Of a stretch of 64,000 nt of DNA, positions 34,101 through 46,100 are shown piece by piece. The stretch comes from Fremontodendron californicum. Lineage: Eukaryota > Streptophyta > Magnoliopsida > Malvales > Malvaceae. The position numbers and the translations under genes were made by a program. The notes under the pieces are model-generated. The model ran no database searches, was not told the origin of the DNA, and saw nothing but the letters and a program-made list of their open reading frames with translations. The stretch is from the NCBI GenBank assembly GCA_030761205.1, contig JAULJL010000028.1, positions 11,762,001 through 11,826,000 on the forward strand. Reading direction: 5' to 3'. Positions within the stretch are counted from its first letter, which is position 1. Each line of letters starts with the position of its first letter.

Positions 34101-37100
34101 ATTGAAACCTTTTGGATTAATGTACATCTGTGGTTTTGTGCAGTTTTTTAGCACCAAGGCACATTTTTGTTGGGCTGTGTCAGCTAGTCTATGTAAATAG
34201 ACTTAATAATGGTAGGAAGGTCTTCCTAGTAGTATCTTTATTAGAAAGGAAAAGAATAGGTGTACCTAGCAACTCTACTAGTGCCTAAAGTTCTCAGCCA
34301 TAAGATTTTCCCATTCTCACCAATCCTGGTTTTATGCTGTTTATCATTCTTATTTTTTTTTTCTGTTACATAGGTTTTGAGTATACACGAGGTAATATCT
34401 GGTCCAATACACTCCAATCTCCACCATTTCTTTGTTACATAGTTATAACTTTTTTTTTTTTTTCGTTTGGTACATGTGATTTTGGGCCACATAGTGGGGG
34501 GGGTACCCCTCTCTCATCTCATAATTCCTACCCCACACTCCCAGGATTCCAATCTGAGACCTCCAATTGGAGTCTCAAGTTCGAGCAGTTGGTATATCCC
34601 CTTGGGAACATGATAATGATGTTATAAGGAATAACCATATATGATGCAGGGCAATCTACCACTTGTCCCAAAAGCTATAGCTGATAGGAGGAGGCAAATT
34701 AATCCCTTTACCTTTAGCCCAGGGTTCCAATCAATCGGGGCGGGACCCACATCAACATGGGGTGATGGGTACACACTTAGGATGCTCCTGCATCACACAC
34801 CCACACTGGAAGAGTTTCGAACCCGAGACCTCTTGCTCTGATACCAATTGATGCAGGGCAATCTACCACTTGTCCCAAAAGCTATAGCTGATAGGAGGAG
34901 GCAAATTAATCCCTTTACCTTTAGCCCAGGGTTCCAATCAATCGGGGCGGGACCCACATCAACATGGGGTGATGGGTACACACTTAGGATGCTCCTGCAT
35001 CAATATAGCAACTAACATTTTCTATAAATTATATTCCATCTTCACTAAACGTAGTTGTCAAGTGCATTTGATACCCATATGATGTCATAAGTAAAGGTAC
35101 ACGGACATGGAAGTTTGCATTATTTTATATAGTGGGTTATGTTTATGGAAGAAAACAAAAAATGCTGTTTTGCCGCATTTACCGTTTCATAAACTACATC
35201 TTGTTTCTGAATCCTTCACTATTTCTTAAATAAGGTTTGTTGAGCATCAAGCCATTGATGCAGAAGTATAGCTGTTGTAATTTTTTTCCTTTTTGTTTCT
35301 TATTATCATGAGTTTTTAAATCTGCAGCTATCAGTGACTATAAACAATCTCTTCAGTTCCAAAAACTAGATGACGAGAAGAGAAACATACATTTGGAGGT
35401 AGGTGTCCACTGGTTAACCATTGAATTGATTATATACAATATACTTCTGGAATTTATGTTTGAATGCAACTTGTCAGGTTGTTAGAGGAGGTAGAAGAGT
35501 TGAAATTTCAATATATGATATTGTCGTTGGTGATGTTGTACCCCTCAACATTGGTGATCAGGTATGTGGCTTTATCTCGTGCCTTTTTTACTTTATTATC
35601 TTTTTAATGCATTATTTGACTGATTTTCTAAATCTGCTCTTTAGGTCCCTGCCGATGGAATTTTAATCTCTGGTTACTCACTTGCAATAGATGAATCTAG
35701 CATGACCGGAGAGAGTGATACTGTAAGCCTTACAACCTGCAGTGCTATTAAATGAAATTCTTACACTTTAGCATGCTTTAAAATTGCTATTACATCTTGT
35801 TGCAGGTTCACAAGGATACCAAGCAACCTTTTTTAATGTCTGGCTGCAAAGTGGCAGATGGAAGTGGCACTATGCTGGTAAATTTTATTCCTGTACCTTC
35901 TCTTAAAACAATTATAAATTATATTGTGTATGCAGCAATCAGCCTGTTCCAGTTCTTATTATACACTTTACACACTGGGTCTTAAAGTTATTAAACTTAA
36001 TATCATAAATTCTTCTGTTCCCTACAACTAACTGGATTTGTGTATTTGGTGTATATGGGCTCTCTTCTTAATACTCGGTTTTCTACATTTTAACCAGAAA
36101 CATTTAGGTTGAGTTTTCACTGTCTTCCTTAGGAACAGATGTATATTTCATGCAGATGAACTTACTCTTTTACTGTCCTATATTTGGCTATTCATAACTT
36201 GTAGACTATTACCGCTATTTTCTTTTTTCTGATAAACTGAAGTATGCATTGAAACCTTGTATCTGTTTATAGCTCAAATAGGATCATCTTTGTTTAATTC
36301 CCAGGTAACAGGGGTCGGAATTAATACTGAATGGGGTTTGCTCATGGCTAATCTTTCAGAAGACACTGGTGAAGAAACGCCCTTGCAGGTTTCTGTTTCC
36401 CCATGACAGTAATTGATGAAATTTTAGGTTTTACTTGTTATGTTTACCTCAATTAATTTTTATAGGTGCGCTTGAACGGGGTTGCGACTTTCATCGGTTT
36501 TGTTGGACTCAGTGTAGCTTTTGCTGTCTTGGTTGTCCTTTTAGTTAGGTAACTCAGATTTTGGCTTAATCACAATCTCTTCTGTCTCTCCCACTCTCTG
36601 TTTTTCAGGCCCTTCGCTTTTTGGTATGATCTTAAAATTTTGGATTCACTCAGGTTTTTCACCGGCCATACCAAAGACCCAACTGGAAGAAAACAGTTTG
36701 TTGCAGGCAAGACTAGTGTGGGTGATGCTGTAGATGGAGCCATTAAGATTGTCACTGTCGCAGTATGTGCTCCTTATTTATCACCCTTTGTCCAAATGCA
36801 TGTCTTATGTGCACACTTAAGGGGATATTTGTTTTGTATGTATTACTAATTTTGAATGATGTAGGTCACTATTGTAGTTGTTGCGGTACCTGAAGGGCTT
36901 CCTTTAGCTGTCACCTTAACGTAAGTTTGCTTTCTATGTAAAAGTATTTGAATTTCTAGAACGCTTGTGTTCCCTAGTTGTAGTGTTTTTATTGGATATC
37001 TTGATATTGGGTTGCAATTTTTTAAGTTGTACCTTATATAGCGGCCACATTTTTTTCAGCCGTGTTTTTTCTCCCATGTTAACCTGTCTCCTTATGTTTT

Positions 37101-40100
37101 CTCTTAGCTGTTTTTGTTAAGTTGATTGTGCTAATGCTTCATGGTACTCTTGTTGTATAAATTCCAAATATCTCTTCTTGCGTCTCATCTGGCAGATGCT
37201 GCAGTTTATGCCGTGTAATTGTGCAAATAATATGTTAAAAAAATTTAATTTGGTCATATACATAATTCTGATTCATCTGTTCTGTTGTTTCTTTTTTTGT
37301 ATAATAGTTGTGTTATTTGATTATGATGCAGCCTTGCTTACTCGATGAAGAAAATGATGGCAGATAAAGCTCTGGTATGTATGATGAATTTTTTTATGCA
37401 TCTTTTAGACATTGATGTAAAATTGTTTCATGGGAACAGATTTTTTTCATGCTGCTTAATAGAAGTTGAACTGCAGGTGCGCAGACTTTCTGCGTGTGAG
37501 ACCATGGGTTCTGCCACAACAATTTGCAGTGACAAGACCGGAACCTTGACTTTGAATCAGGCAAGTTAGGATGTGCTTTCTTTTGAACATGAGGGATTTT
37601 CGGGTTTTTTTTTTTTTTTCCTTTTCTTTTCTAGTTGAACTACTTTAAGAATATGAGAACATCATTCATTTTGAATATTTCCCAGCTGTTTTCATGAAAA
37701 AAATTGCTTTTATATATGAATAAATTTTAATAATATGTATAAATTGATGTCAGCATGTAGGACTCTAAACCTATTTGCTGATTGATGTTGTGTGAAAAAA
37801 AAAATAGTGCTCTCTAGGTAATTTACAAGCACCGATACAGTGCGGCAGGAAGATAATGTTGAGTGATGTAATATAGATTATTATTTGTAAAAATCAGAAA
37901 ATTAGAATAGTAATGGAAAGATAAGTAATATAAATATTATATCGACTTCTTAAGTGAACATGATGATATAAAAAGTTGGTTTTGGTTTTTGGAAGCAATT
38001 AAATTTGGAAATCGATTAAAAAATTAACATCAGCTGTAGTAGGAACATACAAGTAAATTGACGATTGAGATCAAGTTTACAACATTTTAAACTATTAGTT
38101 AACAAACTGCACTTATTAAGGAGTCGGTTTTCCCAATTTATAACCATTCAAAATGATTTATGATTTGCAAATTAATTTACCGTTGTAATTTTTTGTTCCT
38201 AATTTTAAATTAATGAACAATTGTTTCACTCATTGTAGTGTCAAGTTACTTAAATTCACAAATTATGATTCAAAAATTATTTCTTATAATTCATAATTTA
38301 TATTTTCAGATCAACTCTTTAAATGCATATCAATTAAACTTTTGACAATATGATCAATGAAGTTATTGAGCATATTCTAATTCCAGGATAGCACCAAAGT
38401 CTCTCCCCTAATAATTGATATATCAATAAAATAAAATAAAATAATAAACTAACTTCATTTGCTGGGTTTTGTGTTTGAAGTGAAAGTAGATTTTAAAAAT
38501 TTTACAACATAAAGAAATTAATTATAGAAAGTCTAAGCCAAAAATCTAAATGATTGCTAAACAGATAGATTCCAGAGGTGGCATTGGGCTGGGATAGAAA
38601 GTTAATAAGAACTCTCTCTATGTCTATCTATCTAATCATGAAGTTTATTTTCTGTACAGATGACTGTGGTTGAAGCTTATGTTGGTGGGAGAAAAATTGA
38701 TCCTCCAGATAGCAGCTCAGAGTTACCTGATACACTAACCTCATTACTTATTGAAGGCATTGCAGTGAATGCTAATGGCAGCGTCTTTAGCCCAGAGGTA
38801 TGTCTCAATAACTCGTATTTTTTCTGAATCATGTTTATTAAGCAGTCTTTAGTAAAACGCCTTTTGTTATCATTATTAATTTTTTTTTTGGTTTCTTTAG
38901 GGAGGTGGAGATGTAGAGATTTCTGGATCACCAACAGAAAAAGCAATTCTTAATTGGGCAATCAAGGTTACATATCTAACCTCGTGTTATCTTTTCGTCC
39001 TTGCTTATTTCTATTTTAATACTAATCCTTAGTCTTTGAATCTTGTAGCTTGGTATGAATTTTGATGCTGTTAGGTCAGGCTCTTCAATTGTTCATGTAT
39101 TCCCTTTCAACTCAGAGAAAAAACGAGGCGGTGTTGCAATACAATTGGTAGTGTTACTATTTTGTTAACTTTTATGAGCAATTTTATCATAGTTGCATGT
39201 ATTTCAGCTGGTGACCGCATTTTTAATCCCTTTTTGTGCTTGGTTTTCAAGGAAGGATAAAATTAGAATTTCGGTGATATATGTCCCTTCTTCTGAAAGG
39301 ATATTTGTTATATGCCTTTAATATCTATACTTCAAAAAGTCCTTTTTTCTTTGATTTTTAATCTATGCATACATACGCAAAGTCAATTGAAGTTCCTTTC
39401 AGATTGTTGATCATTGTTTTGGATTTGGTGATTTTATTGGGAACTTCAGGTTTAAAAATTTGGTGGTGAAATTGAACTTAATTTTCTGTTTTAGGGGCTT
39501 TAATGGTTTATTAATAGGTTAGTTGCTAGTGTTTTGGGGAGGGGACGAAGGGGAGTATTACTGACGCTTGGCTGGTGTGGTGCCGGTTGAGGTTTTGGTC
39601 ATTGTTTGAGAAGTTTCTGGGCAACTGGTGAGATTTAGGTGGCTTTTCTATTAGACGTCAATCAATACAAACTACTTTTGAGTTTTAGTATTAGACCAAT
39701 CAATAGTAAACATTCAGTTGGATTCTCCACTAACCAAATCACTTAAATTAAATTTCAAGGAGATGCATGAGTTCTTATCAGATGATGATAGATGATGTTA
39801 ATGTTGAACTTATTGTTATAATAATTAGGAAGATTGTAATAGTAATAGTTGAACTTATTGTAATGATAATGACAGTGATAGGAAGATTGGTGGCAACAGC
39901 AGCTGAAGTAATAATTCCATTTTCATCGTAAAGACTTTCCTAAAAAGCTTAGCCTTCAGATTAAATTAGTTTAGAACAACAATACTGATTAAGTATTCTT
40001 TCTAGATTTTTTTTTTCTTGTTGTAGATCAATATATCATATTACTTGGAACGACATCAATCGTGTAAGGACGAATCATATAAAACATCATTACAGACTGC

Positions 40101-43100
40101 AACTGAATCTAAAAATGTCTTGGGTTGAAAGATAATGGTGAATGCTTTGAGAAATAATTTTATAGTTTTTTATATTCGTAATATCTTCTAATCCAATTAA
40201 ACAGCTTTTCTTCTGATTCTAGCATTTTCTTTGATATTTTGTCTCCCAGCCGGACTCTAAAGTTCGTATTCACTGGAAAGGGGCTGCTGAAATAGTGTTA
40301 GCTGCATGTGCTTGGTACCTTGACACTAATGACGACATTGTTGCTATGGATGAAGAAAAGGTTTGAGAAACTTTGCCTGTTGAGATAAACAGTGTAACTC
40401 TTGAAAATAGAAATTAATGTTTTCGTTCTCCTTTTTTCTGTAGTTACTACCTTTTGTCATGGTTCTGCAGTTATGTTGTTTGATTTGATTAATTTTTTTA
40501 TATTTCAACTATGTAGTTCGTAATGCCTGTAATTTGATGTTGTTGGGATTGTGGTATCTAACATTTTAAAGAATTTGTGTTTATTGAAATTCTCTTGGTC
40601 TTCAGGTGGCCTTTTTTGAAAAGGCAATTGAAACTATGGCTGTTGGTAGTTTGCGCTGTGTTGCTATTGCATACAGATCATATGAAAGTGAAAAGGTTCC
40701 AACTGATGAAGAAGAACTTGCTCGATGGGCTTTACCTGAGGATGACCTTGTTTTACTGGCTGTTGTTGGAATAAAGGTATCTATCTCAGGGAAAACTTAT
40801 GTAGGGTTGATGCAAACTATGTATGTCTTCATCTTTGTTTATATTTTATTTATTATTTTGCATATGGGGAAAGAGTTTAGTCATGGTCCTTATTGTTTGA
40901 GGTAGTTTATGTTTACTTTTATGCTCATATATGGGGCACGGATTGGACAATGTATAAAAGCACCAACATCACCTTATCGTTCTGTATTGATAATCTTCTT
41001 GAAATGATTGTTCACTGCCCTTAATATCATTCTGTACTGAATCTTCGTTTTCTGCAGCTCTTTTTCTTTCCTCTCTAATTAGGAAATAGCTTGCCTCATC
41101 GTATTATGTTTTTCCTTTTGCCAATTTTGCTTTTCACAGAAAAATCTAAGTTTGTTTAGTAATCAATTAAGTCCTTATGCTAGAGATTCTGATCTTTACT
41201 ACTTTCTGCAGCGTTTTTTTTTTAATCATTCTTTTCTCCATTTAAACAAGTCATTTTGTTCTCCATTTATGGTATTTATTTTCATCCCCAACCCCTACTC
41301 ATCCTTAAAGTGTAAATTTATGTCTTTAGTCATAACTTTCTTGAACTGTGCGTGATTGCAAATTGCTAAAAGATTTTGAAGACAGCAATGAGACCAACAA
41401 TGCATTATGAATTTGAATTTTGAGTTACCAAGGTATTAACATACCCAAAAAAATGAGCATGGTTGAGAAGAGGATGCTATGATATATATTTGGACATACA
41501 AATGAAGATGTAGTTAGGAATGAGTGCGCAAGAGAGAACTGGAGGTCACATCCACTCCTGACAAAATCAGGAAAACACATGTCATTTGGTTTGGACCTGT
41601 AAAAAGGAGATTACAAAAACTGGTGAGAAGATGTCATTTAAAGGAGGATACCCATGTTAACAGAGAGGAAGAACAAAGTGGATATGGTTGTAAAAATGAC
41701 TTCACCTTTATTGAGCTTACTGAGGATATTGCTCTGAGTTGAGCTAGCCTAATATGATCCATTTAGCTAACCTTACATATTGGGGAAGGCTTAGTTTTTT
41801 ATTATTGTGGACTTGTAGTTTGAAGTTTTGTAAAGCAGATATTCTGAAAACTATGCTTTCTTTGTTTCATTATTCATGTTCAATTATGAATGTATTTTTA
41901 GCTTTGATTTGTTGTACGCTCTTTAATTACATTGAGAATTTATGCAGGATCCTTGTCGGCCAGGTGTCAAAGATTCATTGCAGTTATGCCAAAAGGCTGG
42001 TGTAAAGGTATAATTATAACTAATCACTGTTAAAACCAGGGTAATGCTTGTTTTTATGTTTTTTAATTTACAAATGTAGAGTTTGATTGTGATGGCGAAT
42101 TGCTTGTTGTGGATTGTGTATCTTCCCTTTTCTTTTTTTTTTTTCCTTTTTTTTTTTGTGTCTCTTTTTTAATCTTTTAAGTCAGTGTTCAGTATATGCT
42201 GCATTTAAATTCCGTTTTTTGTTGAGTCAGTTGTGTCATTCCTGCCGAAGCCCAACCCTGCTTGGAAGATTCCAATGTTATGAAATGTTTTATTTTATTT
42301 TTTTAAAATAAATTGTTGTACTTTTTCTTCGTCTTGTTTTGCTTGTTATTTGCTCACATGAAACTTATTGGTCTTTTTGTGGTCTGCTTTCATCTTTAAA
42401 GCAGATATGATGTTTGAGGTTGATAATACATGTTAATATGATTAATTTAGCAGAGTTTCCATCTTGTGCCATAGGTACGCATGGTCACTGGTGACAATCT
42501 TAATACAGCGAAGGCAATTGCTTTAGAGTGTGGGATACTACTGTCAGATGCGGATGCTTCTGAGCCTAATCTCATTGAAGGGAAAGTTTTCCGTTCACTA
42601 TCTGATTTGCAAAGGGAAGAAGTTGCTGAGAAAATATCTGTATGCTCTGGTTCTCTATTAATTTTTTTGAGGCTCCAAAATAAGAATAGAAAATTTAAAT
42701 TAATGAGGGTTTTTATGCATAGGTAATGGGCCGATCATCACCCAACGATAAACTTCTGCTTGTGCAAGCATTGAGAAAGAGGGGACATGTTGTTGCTGTA
42801 ACTGGAGATGGCACCAATGATGCTCCTGCTCTCCATGAGGTCTGACAATGTCTTTCTTTTTCTGGTCATCTCCATAAAATTATTATCAACAGAACATCTT
42901 TAAAACACTGTTTTGTTAATATATCGTTCCTGAATCTTCTTGAACTTCTTTTATTATTTTAAAAAAAAAAATCCATTTTTCCGTTCTAAATGTAAGACAA
43001 TTTAATGTAAATTCTGTAGGTCAATACATTCCACTTGGACTGCAATGGCAAATTGTTTAAATTTTTAATTACTAAAAAGATGGTTACACCAGGCTTATTT

Positions 43101-46100
43101 GACTGCAATGATTATTGCTTTCTGGAAAATTACTTTGTAAGAGTGAATGTATTATGACTATTTTTGGGTGAGGGAGTGAGTGGATATTGTTTCGTTGACC
43201 ATTATGATATGCTTTGATTGGTTAATAGAAGCTGCTCTCTGAACCTGTGGTTCAGAGTGTTGCAAAGAAATTGGACTAGATTGAAATTATTGGCTTAAGT
43301 TGGAAACTCATGGATCCTAGTTACCCCTTTCAAGTATGTTTTAGGCAATGGACGATCTTAATGATCAAACATGGTTAAATGTGATTATCATTAGAAGGCT
43401 GAATTTTAAGTCTCTGGACTACAGGCTGACATTGGTCTTGCAATGGGTATTCAAGGGACAGAAGTTGCAAAAGAGAGTTCAGATATCATCATTTTGGATG
43501 ATAATTTTGCTTCGGTTGTGAAGGTATTGTATCCTTTCTTCCCATTAAATACTTATGATAATGTTAAAAGTTTCTTTTCTTTAATCAACCTTTTCCATTC
43601 ATAATCTTGAACATCTTATGAATTTAGGTTGTCAGATGGGGTAGATCTGTATATGCAAATATCCAAAAGTTCATCCAGTTTCAACTTACAGTTAATGTTG
43701 CAGCTCTTATTGTAAATGTTGTAGCTGCGGTTTCATCTGGTGATGTTCCACTAAATGCGGTCCAGGTTTGTTCACTCTGTGTACTGCATGTATGTGTGTC
43801 AACTCTTATGAATGGAGATGAGTACTCTATTTTACTTTCTCTCCGTGCAGCTTTTATGGGTCAATCTTATCATGGATACTCTTGGAGCATTGGCATTAGC
43901 TACTGAACCACCAACAGACCATCTGATGCACCGCCCCCCTGTCGGTCGAAGGTATGAGATTTTGATTAAATCTAGATTCTTAACCTACATTAGCAGGTGC
44001 TGAGGGCTATGCCTTGGCAAATCTTGTCTTGAGGGTTAGAATTAGTCATTTCTCTTATTATAAGTCATACTTTTTTTTTTATTTTTTATATTTGATTATT
44101 TTGGGAGTTCTTATTTTTTTAAACCCAAAAGAACTGGTTAGTAAAAACTTAAGTTGGCTAGAGTTGTTAGCCCTCATTAGGAGGGTTAAGGTGCAAGATC
44201 TGAATCCTAACTCTCCCATTGGACTTCCTCTTATGTACCAAAAAAAGTAAAAACGTTAGCAACCTTTCTAATTCTTGTCTGTCTTCAGGTAGTATATATA
44301 CTATATAGTATATAATATTAAGACATAACGGTTCACTGACCATATCCCATTAGTTCCTACTGTAATTTGTTTTTTGTTGTAAAATTTGTTTTTTTAATCT
44401 TTTTCTTACTATTGCATTCTTTTAATAGTAATTAAAAAATTTGTTTGAATTAGTAAAAGTTCACGGCAGTCAGTGCCGTCCCTCTATTTTCAGTTAAGGA
44501 CCGTTAGCATTGCCACCTTTTGTTGTTAACTATATGATGTAGCACTTACTTGGTTATGTGGTTTTTTATTTGACATGGCAATGATGTGACATGTAAAAGT
44601 ATATCTTTAATAATTTCCAAAAGATGGATATTTTTTCTGATGTGAAAGTTATGTTGCAAACTTTAATTCTAAAAATACTTTTTATTTTTTCCATTTATAC
44701 ATATTTCTTTTTGTTTTGACTTTTTACTTTTATCAAATTGAAAAAGAAATCAAATAAAATTTCAACATTTATATGACTTACAATCACTACTTATAAACAA
44801 AAAAATTTGTTATATATTCAAATATTGAAATATTATTATAGATTTTTTTCTCAATTTTTTTAATGTAAAAAAAAAAAAAAATGGATTTAAATGCTAATAA
44901 AATTTAGGTTATAGAAAAATGTTTTAGATGATAATTTATGTCACAAGTTTTCTAAAACTTATTAAGTCTTCCTTTTATTTCAAATTGATTGGATCTTGTT
45001 GTTTTTGGGTGTTTAAAAATAATGTTCATTGAATTAATAACTTGCTTCTAAAAAATCATTTCTCTTCTAACAAATTATAGCTTCATTAAATTTGTTTTGT
45101 TGTTTTAGGTGGACCACCCTCTAGCTTTTATGGAATTTATAGGGTAAAATTCGAATGTACGGATGCAAAGTACCTCACATTTAAAATATGTATCACTAAA
45201 ACGTGGACATTCAATTTGAAATGGAGATTAATACCTTATATGCTATGTCATTGCCATATTGGATAAAAGACCTGGGTACAACATTGCTGAGTTAGCAAAA
45301 GGAAATGGTATCAATGATATGCCTTAATTGCATATGGGCATTAGCTATCTCGTATTGAAAGTAGAGACTGTAATGGACATTTTGACCTAGTTTAACCATC
45401 TTACTTTTTTAATTTTGATTGAAATACCTTGCCTTTTTCCAAGGTTGGTTTGCTTCAAAAATTGTTTGTGGTCTCATACCAAACAGATTGCATAGGAAAG
45501 CCACCCCCTTTTGATGCTCCTCATCTTCTTTTCTTTTTCTTTCTTCCTCTGAATAATGGTTTTGTTAATGTGATGGTTGTGTTTCAGAGAACCTCTTATA
45601 ACTAATATCATGTGGAGGAACTTGCTTATACAGGTACCTTTTTATATTATGCAGACCTATTTGTTATTTTCTGTCTGTTACTGATTTTGGTAATTTTATT
45701 TGATTGCCCAACTCATCTCACAAACCCAAATCACCCTCCTTTTCTCCTGGTTACTGTGGCTCACAGCAAAAGAATGGCGATCTTTCTAATCTGGTATTGT
45801 AAATTGTCCATGGAATTTCAGGCTGTATATCAAGTAAGTGTCCTGCTCGTTCTCAATTTTCAAGGCAAGAAGATATTGCATCTGGATCATGAAAGTACCA
45901 AAGTGAAGAATACACTGATATTCAATGCATTTGTCCTGTGTCAAGTAAGTCATAACTATTCAAATAAGCAGTTAACATAATTTGCTGCAGTTGGATTAAA
46001 TATTCTATGATTGGTTCTTACCACTTTTAAGCACGTTCTAAGTGTGTTTTTTCTTCTTTCTTACCACTTTTAAGCACGTTCTAAGTGTGTTTTTTCTTCT

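Noticed and set aside
34480..34630. Second TRIM-like fragment just left of the TRIM
   Set aside because: Words such as ccaatctgagacctcc are reminiscent of such elements, but there is no LTR pair or primer site.
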